Assembly (NCBI GenBank): GCA_017615495.1
Contig: JAGAAA010000021.1
Location: 1 to 13,352 of the forward strand
Reading direction: 5' to 3'
DNA: 13,352 bases
From: Clostridia bacterium
GTDB taxonomy: Bacteria; Bacillota; Clostridia; Christensenellales; CAG-1252
Below are positions 7,958 through 13,352 of the stretch, in pieces (positions within the stretch are counted from its first letter, which is position 1; each line of letters opens with the position of its first letter). The notes under the pieces are model-generated. The model was not told the DNA's origin. It saw nothing but the letters and a program-made list of their open reading frames with translations, and did not search any database. The position numbers and the translations under genes were made by a program.

Positions 7958-8459
7958 ATTTGGCATTATTATACTTTTCGCACACTGCTTTGTCCTTTTG
8001 CAGAACCTTTCCTCTGTTTGCACTGCGGGCGGACTGCAACTTCTCTGCGACCGCACAGTCGTACACGGACAGAATTTCCAAGGCAAGCATCGCGGCATTT
8101 GTGCCCCCGTCCACCGCAACCGTCGCAACCGGAATGCCGGAAGGCATTTGGACGGTGCTGAGCAGCGCGTCAAGGCCGCCTAAGCCCGCGGACTTTATGG
8201 GTATGCCGATGACGGGCAGAGTGGTGTTAGCCGCAATGGCGCCGGCAAGGTGCGCGGCCATACCTGCGGCGGCAATGAGCACACCGAAGCCCTTTTCCCT
8301 TGCCGAACAGGCAAAATCTCTGGCTTCCTCCGGCGTTCTGTGCGCGGAGAAAACGTGGACTTCAAAGGGAACTTGGTATTCTTCGAGTGTGTTGATTGCT
8401 TTTTCCACAATGGGCAGATCGCTGTCGCTTCCCATGATTATACCGACTTTTTTGGTCAT
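7956..8459 (-). CDS. purE: N5-carboxyaminoimidazole ribonucleotide mutase (PurE, class I)
   Basis: 167 aa, a typical PurE. Class I PurE converts N5-CAIR to CAIR (step 6b); class II enzymes carboxylate AIR directly. Motifs: MGSDSD (9-14), SAHRTP (38-43, class I pattern with the catalytic His40), AAAGMAAHLAG (63-73), GIPVATVAVDGG. Start ATG at 8459-8457 with GGAGGTG about 5 bases upstream; first gene after a strong promoter. The expected partner PurK, which makes N5-CAIR from AIR, is not next to it: purC follows directly, as I recall from clostridial operons. The C-terminal stop lies in the stem of a terminator. Confidence 0.96.
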   Translation of the reverse strand: MTKKVGIIMGSDSDLPIVEKAINTLEEYQVPFEVHVFSAHRTPEEARDFACSAREKGFGVLIAAAGMAAHLAGAIAANTTLPVIGIPIKSAGLGGLDALLSTVQMPSGIPVATVAVDGGTNAAMLALEILSVYDCAVAEKLQSARSANRGKVLQKDKAVCEKYNNAK

Positions 8460-8485
8460 AGAACACCTCCGCGACGAATTTGCCC

Positions 8486-8525
8486 GTGAGGGGGTGAAAA
8501 ACTAAAAAATGCTTTTCCCCTTCAC
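8486..8525 (-). promoter_or_regulatory. 5' leader hairpin of the purine transcript
   Basis: On the minus strand GTGAAGGGG (8525-8517) can pair with CCCCCTCAC (8494-8486), eight pairs with one A-C mismatch, around a 22-base A/U-rich loop. Because transcription should start near 8525-8528, this stem would form almost at the 5' end of the mRNA. No poly-U follows, so it is not a terminator; a stabilising 5' stem or protein-binding site is possible, and so is chance. Confidence 0.35.
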
Positions 8526-8532
8526 ATTAACA

Positions 8533-8562
8533 ATTATAAAATCCCCCACCCCGATATGTCAA
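8533..8562 (-). promoter_or_regulatory. Sigma-A-type promoter of the pur operon
   Basis: On the minus strand TTGACA (8562-8557) and TATAAT (8538-8533), both perfect consensus hexamers, are separated by 18 bases. The spacer contains the G-rich run GGGGTGGGGG. The predicted start is about 8525-8528, giving a leader of roughly 65-70 bases before purE. Consensus boxes suggest a strong basal promoter. I find no paired PurBox (CGAA half-sites in opposite orientation) around it and no purine-riboswitch core in the leader. Confidence 0.85.
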
Positions 8563-8573
8563 ACGAATTGCCC

Positions 8574-8586
8574 CCGCAAAATGCGG
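8574..8586. repeat. Short inverted repeat upstream of the pur promoter
   Basis: Perfect 5-bp inverted repeat CCGCA-AAA-TGCGG, ending 11 bp upstream of the -35 box of the pur promoter. Position suits an activator or repressor site, but a 5-bp palindrome is short and could be chance. On the plus strand it is followed by TTTTT (8588-8592), yet no plus-strand gene needs a terminator here. Confidence 0.25.
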
Positions 8587-8613
8587 ATTTTTACAGAATT
8601 ATTTGACATCTCG

Positions 8614-8647
8614 AACAAGAAAACGGGCAGGATGGTTTTTCCTGCCC
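8614..8647 (-). terminator. Intrinsic terminator after carB
   Basis: On the minus strand an 8-bp perfect stem (GGGCAGGA, 8647-8640, with TCCTGCCC, 8632-8625) and a 7-base loop are followed by GTTTTCTTGTT. It starts 13 bases after the carB stop and ends the car transcript before the pur promoter. The opposite strand also has a T-rich flank (8648-8661), so the hairpin could act in both directions. Confidence 0.88.
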
Positions 8648-8660
8648 TTTTCCCTTGTTT

Positions 8661-11600
8661 TTAAAACTCAAATTCGCCCTTGTAGACGAGCACGGTGTCG
8701 CCGGATAAGGTCAAACCTTCGTCCGAATAATTGACTTGGAGGTCGCCGCCTTTGACCTTTACCGTGATGTCGCGGCCCTTTTTGATGTAGCCGAGTTCCG
8801 TTGCCGCAACCACCGCCGCGCAGGCACCCGAGCCGCAGGCGTAGGTCTCGCCGTTTCCGCGCTCGTACACGCGCATCTTCAACGTATTTTCATTGACCAC
8901 GCGCACGAATTCGGTGTTGGTACGCTCGGGGAAGATGTCGGCGTTTTCAAACAGCGGACCCACCTTTTTGAGGTCCACCCCTTCCACCGAGGGAACGAAG
9001 ACCACGCAATGCGGGTTGCCGAGGGAAAGGCAAGTGATGTTGTATTCTTCCCCGCCCACCGTGTACGGACGGTCGAAAACGTTGTCCCCTTCCAAGGAGC
9101 ACGGCACGTTTTCCGGTTTAAAGGCCGGCTTACCCATATACGCCGAAACGTAATTGACCTTTCCGAAGCGCGTGTACAGCGTAAGAGCGCAAACCCTGCC
9201 CGCCATTTCCACCGTGATGTTTTCCTTGTTCACGATGCCTTCGTCATAGACGAACTTGCCTACCGAACGGATGGAGTTGCCCGCGACCGAGCCCATGCTG
9301 CCGTCCTTGTTGTAGACGCTCATTTTGACGTCGCAAGTCTTGGAATTTTCAATGAGGACGATGCCGTAGCCGCCGATGCCGTAATGACGGCTGCAAAGTT
9401 CGATGCACAATGATTCCGGGCAAGTGATCTTGCCGTCGCGGTTATCGATGAAGATATAGTCGTCGCCCGTCGCCTCCATTTTGGAGAACTTGACCTTGGT
9501 CTTTTCCTGACGCATATGGTTGATGTCCACAAGTTCGGTATTGCCGAGGTTGTAACGCGCCTTGATCACGTCGGTAAGCGCGTTTGCGGTGTCCAAAGAG
9601 GTGAAGCACGGCACCGAAAGCGCAAGAGCCTTTCTGTGCAAGGCGATGTAATCTTCCGTCGTTTCATCCGACAGCGCGCCGGTATAGACCACGTAGGAGA
9701 TCTTTTTGCTTTCCATCAGCTCGTACGCGCCGCCCTTTTCTTTGATGGAATTGATGACCGCAACGTCGGCGCCGAGGCTCCTCACCGTTTCCGCCGTTTC
9801 GGGCGTAGCGTAGATCTTGAAGCCAAGGTCCACAAACTTTTTGGCAAGACCGACGATCTCCTTTTGATCGTGGGTATCCGCGCTGAGAAGCACGCCTTGC
9901 TTCCTGCCGCGCTCGGTCCTGACCACCATCCCCGCCGAGGTAAGCCCCTTAAACAGCGCTTCTTCGAGGGTGACGCCAAGGCCCAACACTTCGCCGGTGG
10001 ATTTCATTTCCGGCCCCAAGTAGGAGTTGACGTCCGAAAGTTTTTCAAAGGAGAAGACCGGCACTTTGACCGCGTAGTACGGCGGCGTCTTGTAAAGCCC
10101 CGTACCGTACGGCAGTTCGGTCAATTTTTTGCCAAGCATCACTTCGGAAGCCACGTCCGCCATCGGCACGCCGGTGATCTTGCTGATATAGGGCACCGTC
10201 CTGGACGCCCTCGGGTTGACCTCGATGACGTAAAGTTCACCGCCGTAGATCAAATACTGAATGTTGACAAGCCCTTTGGTGCCAAGCGATTTTGCAAGCG
10301 AAACCGAGGAATCCACGATGGTCTTCATCATCTTGTCGTTGAGGTTATACGGCGGGTAAACGGCAATGGAATCGCCGCTGTGCACGCCCGCGCGCTCGAT
10401 GTGCTCCATCACGCCGGGGATCAAAACGTTTTCACCGTCCGAGATCACGTCCACTTCGAGTTCGGTGCCGCTCATATACTTATCGATGAGCACCGAATTT
10501 TTGACGCCCTCAAGGAAGATGCGGCGCATATACTTTTCGGTCTCTTCGCGCGAATATACGATACGCATATTTTGCCCGCCTATCACGTAGGACGGACGCA
10601 ACAGCACGGGGTAACCGATCTCTTCCGCCGTGGCGATGGCTTCCGCCTCGGTGTGCACGGCAAAGCCCTTGGGGCGCTTGATGCCCAGTTTTTCGAGCAA
10701 GGCGTCAAATTTTTCCCTGTCTTCGGCGAGGTCGATGCCTTCCGCGCTGGTGCCGAGGATGCGGACGCCCTGTTTATCCAAAAATTCGGTCAGCTTGATC
10801 GCCGTTTGTCCGCCAAACGCCACCACGACGCCCACCGGCTTCTCCACATCGATGACGTTCATCACGTCTTCGGGGGTAAGCGGCTCGAAGTAAAGCCTAT
10901 CCGCCGTGTCGTAGTCGGTGGAAACGGTCTCGGGGTTATTGTTGATGATGACCACTTCGTAGCCGAGTTTTTTCAAGGTCCAAACCGAATGGACGGAAGA
11001 GTAATCGAATTCAATGCCCTGCCCGATACGGATGGGGCCGGACCCGAGCACGATGATGACGGGTTTGCCCGAACGCTTTATGGCGCGCGCTTCGCAAACG
11101 TCGTCCGCCGTGGAATAGAAGTACGGGGTCTCCGCCGAGAACTCCGCGGCGCAGGTATCCACCGTCTTATAGACGAACTTTCTGCCGGGGAGGTTTTTCC
11201 TGCCCGAAAGACGGGTAAGAGCCTTATCGGTATAGCCGAGCTTTTTGCCGAGAAGGTAATCCTCGTCCGAAAGCCCCGCGGCGATCCTGCTTTCAAAGTT
11301 CACAAGGTTTTGAAGCTTATGCAAAAACCATTCGTCGATTTTGGTGAGGTCGTGGATCTCCTCGATGGTGACGCCTTTTTTGAGCGCCTCAAACACCGTG
11401 AAGATGCGCTTGTCGTCCTGGTCCAACAAACGCGCTTTGACGTCCCTCTTATCCACGGGCGCGGCGTTTAAGGTATCCAAAGAGATCTCCGCCCCCCTGA
11501 CTGCTTTCATAAGAGCCGCCTCAAAGGAACGCGCGATGGACATCACCTCGCCCGTCGCCTTCATCTGGGTGCCGAGCTTGCGCGACGCCCCCGCGAACTT

Positions 11601-12689
11601 GTCAAAGGGCCATTTGGGGAACTTCAAGGCAACGTAATCCAACGCCGGCTCAAAGCAAGCGCAGGTCTTACCGGTAATTTCGTTTTTGAGTTCGTCAAGA
11701 GTGTAGCCGAGAGCGATCTTGGTGGTGATCTTTGCGATCGGATAGCCACTGGCTTTGCTTGCCAAAGCGGAAGAACGCGACACACGGGGGTTGACCTCGA
11801 TGACCGCGTATTCAAAGCTTTCGGGGTTCAAAGCAAATTGACAGTTGCAACCGCCCTCGATGCCGATCGCCGAGATGATATCCAGCGCGGCGGAACGCAA
11901 GGTTTGATATTCTTTGTCCGAAAGGGTCAACGCGGGCGCCACGACGATGGAGTCGCCGGTATGCACGCCCACGGGGTCAATGTTTTCCATCGAACAAACG
12001 GCGATCACGTTGCCGAGAGAGTCGCGCATCGTTTCAAACTCGATCTCCTTCCAGCCCGAAACGGAACGCTCCACCAAAACTTGCGTGATGGGTGAGAGGT
12101 CCAAACCGTTTTTGGCGATGGCGACGAGTTCCTCTTCGTTTTGAGCGATGCCGCCGCCCGAACCGCCGAGGGTATACGCCGGACGAATGATGACGGGGTA
12201 ACCGATGTCGTTTGCCGCTTTGACGGCTTCCTCCACCGTGGTCGCTATCTCGGAGGGGATCACGGGTTGCCCGATCTCCTTCATTTTGTCACGAAACAGT
12301 TCCCTATCCTCCGCCGTTTTGATGGAAGAGATCTTGGTGCCAAGCAACTTTACGCCGTACTTTTTCAAGGACTTGCGCTTTTCAAGTTGCATCGCGATCG
12401 TGAGTCCGGTTTGTCCGCCGAGACCCGCGAGGAGGCCGTCGGGACGCTCCTTTTCAATGATCCTCTCCACCGTTTCCACGTTGAGCGGCTCAAGGTAAAC
12501 TTCGCTTGCCATGGCGTTGTCCGTCATGATGGTAGCGGGGTTGGAGTTGACCAAGACGACGTCGACGCCCTCTTCCTTTAAAACCCTGCACGCCTGTGCG
12601 CCCGCGTAATCGAACTCCGCCGCCTGCCCCACCACGATGGGACCGGACCCTATCATTAAAACCTTTTTGATCGCGTTATTTCTGGGCAT
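8661..12689 (-). CDS. carB: Carbamoyl-phosphate synthase large subunit fused to a DapF-like (diaminopimelate epimerase fold) domain
   Basis: 1342 aa against about 1,070 for ordinary CarB. Residues 1-400 and about 542-930 are the two ATP-grasp halves (IGSGPIVVGQAAEFDYAG at 13-30 and its repeat GSGPIRIGQGIEFDYSS near 549; EVNPRVSRSSALASK at 298 and EVNPRASRTVPYISK in the second half). About 400-540 is the oligomerisation domain, and about 930-1058 the MGS-like allosteric domain. CarB makes carbamoyl phosphate from bicarbonate, ammonia supplied by CarA, and two ATP. Without a stop the frame runs on: residues 1059-1342 are a full-length DapF-fold protein (KFSKMEATGDDYIF, GNPHCVVFV, RVYERGNGETYACGSGACAA). 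Expected catalytic Cys 1 is Ala1136; Cys 2 is C1285. The GNDF motif reads GDDY (D1076). Start ATG at 12689-12687 with GGAAGG upstream, overlapping carA by 14 bp. The CarB function is certain; the activity of the DapF-like part is open. Confidence 0.95.
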   Translation of the reverse strand: MPRNNAIKKVLMIGSGPIVVGQAAEFDYAGAQACRVLKEEGVDVVLVNSNPATIMTDNAMASEVYLEPLNVETVERIIEKERPDGLLAGLGGQTGLTIAMQLEKRKSLKKYGVKLLGTKISSIKTAEDRELFRDKMKEIGQPVIPSEIATTVEEAVKAANDIGYPVIIRPAYTLGGSGGGIAQNEEELVAIAKNGLDLSPITQVLVERSVSGWKEIEFETMRDSLGNVIAVCSMENIDPVGVHTGDSIVVAPALTLSDKEYQTLRSAALDIISAIGIEGGCNCQFALNPESFEYAVIEVNPRVSRSSALASKASGYPIAKITTKIALGYTLDELKNEITGKTCACFEPALDYVALKFPKWPFDKFAGASRKLGTQMKATGEVMSIARSFEAALMKAVRGAEISLDTLNAAPVDKRDVKARLLDQDDKRIFTVFEALKKGVTIEEIHDLTKIDEWFLHKLQNLVNFESRIAAGLSDEDYLLGKKLGYTDKALTRLSGRKNLPGRKFVYKTVDTCAAEFSAETPYFYSTADDVCEARAIKRSGKPVIIVLGSGPIRIGQGIEFDYSSVHSVWTLKKLGYEVVIINNNPETVSTDYDTADRLYFEPLTPEDVMNVIDVEKPVGVVVAFGGQTAIKLTEFLDKQGVRILGTSAEGIDLAEDREKFDALLEKLGIKRPKGFAVHTEAEAIATAEEIGYPVLLRPSYVIGGQNMRIVYSREETEKYMRRIFLEGVKNSVLIDKYMSGTELEVDVISDGENVLIPGVMEHIERAGVHSGDSIAVYPPYNLNDKMMKTIVDSSVSLAKSLGTKGLVNIQYLIYGGELYVIEVNPRASRTVPYISKITGVPMADVASEVMLGKKLTELPYGTGLYKTPPYYAVKVPVFSFEKLSDVNSYLGPEMKSTGEVLGLGVTLEEALFKGLTSAGMVVRTERGRKQGVLLSADTHDQKEIVGLAKKFVDLGFKIYATPETAETVRSLGADVAVINSIKEKGGAYELMESKKISYVVYTGALSDETTEDYIALHRKALALSVPCFTSLDTANALTDVIKARYNLGNTELVDINHMRQEKTKVKFSKMEATGDDYIFIDNRDGKITCPESLCIELCSRHYGIGGYGIVLIENSKTCDVKMSVYNKDGSMGSVAGNSIRSVGKFVYDEGIVNKENITVEMAGRVCALTLYTRFGKVNYVSAYMGKPAFKPENVPCSLEGDNVFDRPYTVGGEEYNITCLSLGNPHCVVFVPSVEGVDLKKVGPLFENADIFPERTNTEFVRVVNENTLKMRVYERGNGETYACGSGACAAVVAATELGYIKKGRDITVKVKGGDLQVNYSDEGLTLSGDTVLVYKGEFEF

Positions 12690-13352
12690 ACTCTTTTCCT
12701 TCCGTCATTTCGATAAATCGATCGAACAAAAATCCCGTATCTTTGGGGCCTGCCGCCGCCTCGGGATGGAACTGCACGGTAAAGCACTTTTTGCCGGGAT
12801 AGAACATCCCTTCGTTGCTGCCGTCGTTTGCGTTTACGAAGATCTCCTCTCCGACGCCTGCAAGCGACTCCTTGATCACGGCATAACCGTGGTTTTGACT
12901 TGTGATAAAAGTCCTCGTACCCTTAAGGTCGCGGACGGGTCGGTTGCCGCCGCGGTGACCGTACTTAAGTTTCATCGTCTTGCCGCCCATTGCAAGCGCG
13001 GTAAGCTGATGTCCTAAGCAAATACCGAACACGGGGAGGTTGCCGATGAGTTTTTTAATCTCGGCGATGGCGCCCACGTTTTCCGCCGGGTCGCCCGGCC
13101 CGTTGGAAAGCATCACGCCGTCGTACCCCACGGAAAGCACCTCCTCCGCCTTAAAAGAATAGGGATAAACGTCCACTTCGCACCCGCGGCAAAGCAAACT
13201 GCGAAGGATGTTCCTTTTGGCGCCGAAGTCCACGAGGGCGACGCGCTTTTTTACTTCTCCGTCAGGAAGGTAGGTTTCTTTTTTCTCGGAAGATACGCTT
13301 TTGACCGCGTCTTTGATCAAATATTCTTTGACAGCCGTCAGATCCTTGGGGA
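12676..13352 (-). CDS. carA: Carbamoyl-phosphate synthase small (glutaminase) subunit, C-terminal part (cut by window edge)
   Basis: The last 224 codons of carA are visible; the frame is open to the window edge (PKDLTAVKEYLIKDAV at the top), so the N-terminal half is missing. CarA hydrolyses glutamine and channels ammonia to CarB. Visible class I glutamine amidotransferase features are LSNGPGDP, the nucleophile elbow GICLGHQ (Cys codon 13020-13018), SQNHGYAV, and the C-terminal His-Glu pair in FHPEAAAGPKDT. The TTG at 13320 is an internal Leu codon, not the start. The stop (12678-12676) lies 14 bp into carB, so the two subunits are probably translationally coupled. Confidence 0.96.
   Translation of the reverse strand, partial: PKDLTAVKEYLIKDAVKSVSSEKKETYLPDGEVKKRVALVDFGAKRNILRSLLCRGCEVDVYPYSFKAEEVLSVGYDGVMLSNGPGDPAENVGAIAEIKKLIGNLPVFGICLGHQLTALAMGGKTMKLKYGHRGGNRPVRDLKGTRTFITSQNHGYAVIKESLAGVGEEIFVNANDGSNEGMFYPGKKCFTVQFHPEAAAGPKDTGFLFDRFIEMTEGKEYAQK

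Noticed and set aside
7270..8505. Plus-strand open frame of 411 codons spanning purC and purE
   Set aside because: Crosses two well-supported genes and the terminator between them on the other strand; no protein family recognised.
8460..8530. Purine riboswitch in the purE leader
   Set aside because: The leader is too short and shows neither the aptamer's conserved junction sequences nor three-helix pairing.
8561..8620. Two CGAA-containing sites (near 8564 and 8613) as a PurR PurBox pair
   Set aside because: Both sites have the same orientation and are about 48 bp apart, whereas PurBoxes are inverted and about 16-17 bp apart.
9516..11471. 651-codon open frame on the plus strand antisense to carB
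   Set aside because: It mirrors carB codon periodicity, has no ribosome-binding site or recognisable family, and its length is explained by the rarity of codons such as TTA, CTA and TCA on the coding strand.
1..13352. CRISPR arrays, tRNA/rRNA genes, insertion sequences, phage or toxin-antitoxin modules
   Set aside because: No direct-repeat arrays, RNA-gene signatures or transposase-like reading frames were seen; almost the whole window is accounted for by nucleotide-biosynthesis genes.

Overview
The window is one strand-coherent block of nucleotide-biosynthesis genes, all transcribed on the minus strand (read from high to low coordinates). Gene content, strong AGGAGG-type ribosome-binding sites, a consensus sigma-A-type promoter and the pur gene order E-C-F-M-N-(H)-D-L point to a Gram-positive anaerobe of the Clostridia, probably a moderately GC-rich gut-type lineage. 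The lineage is inferred from gene families; there is no rRNA or other phylogenetic marker here.

Region 1 (13352 to 8661) is a pyrimidine/arginine carbamoyl-phosphate module. It holds the 3' part of carA (glutaminase subunit, cut by the window edge) overlapping by 14 bp a 1342-residue carB. That carB is a complete carbamoyl-phosphate synthase large subunit of about 1058 residues, continued in the same frame into a 284-residue diaminopimelate-epimerase (DapF)-fold domain. This domain keeps the second catalytic cysteine (C1285) but has Ala where the first is expected, and it carries further active-site changes. A strong intrinsic terminator follows.

Region 2 (8660 to 8460) is the only real intergenic region (201 bp). 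It contains the car terminator, a near-perfect TTGACA/TATAAT promoter facing purE, and a short leader with a hairpin. I see no purine riboswitch or PurBox pair.

Region 3 (8459 to 1) is a de novo purine operon: purE, purC, purF, purM, purN, an archaeal-type IMP cyclohydrolase (PurO family), an AICAR transformylase-only purH, purD and the start of a long clostridial-type purL. After purE lies a textbook intrinsic terminator whose stem contains the purE stop codon, so purC and everything downstream appear to depend on read-through or antitermination. From purF onward genes are 13 bp or so apart, or overlap.

Together the pur genes cover PRPP to IMP except PurB and, for the class I PurE, PurK, neither of which is in view. 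Two steps are done by variant enzymes: PurF has no N-terminal Cys nucleophile in its glutaminase domain, and the usual bifunctional PurH is replaced by two separate genes in the same operon slot. The most unusual object is the CarB-DapF-like fusion.
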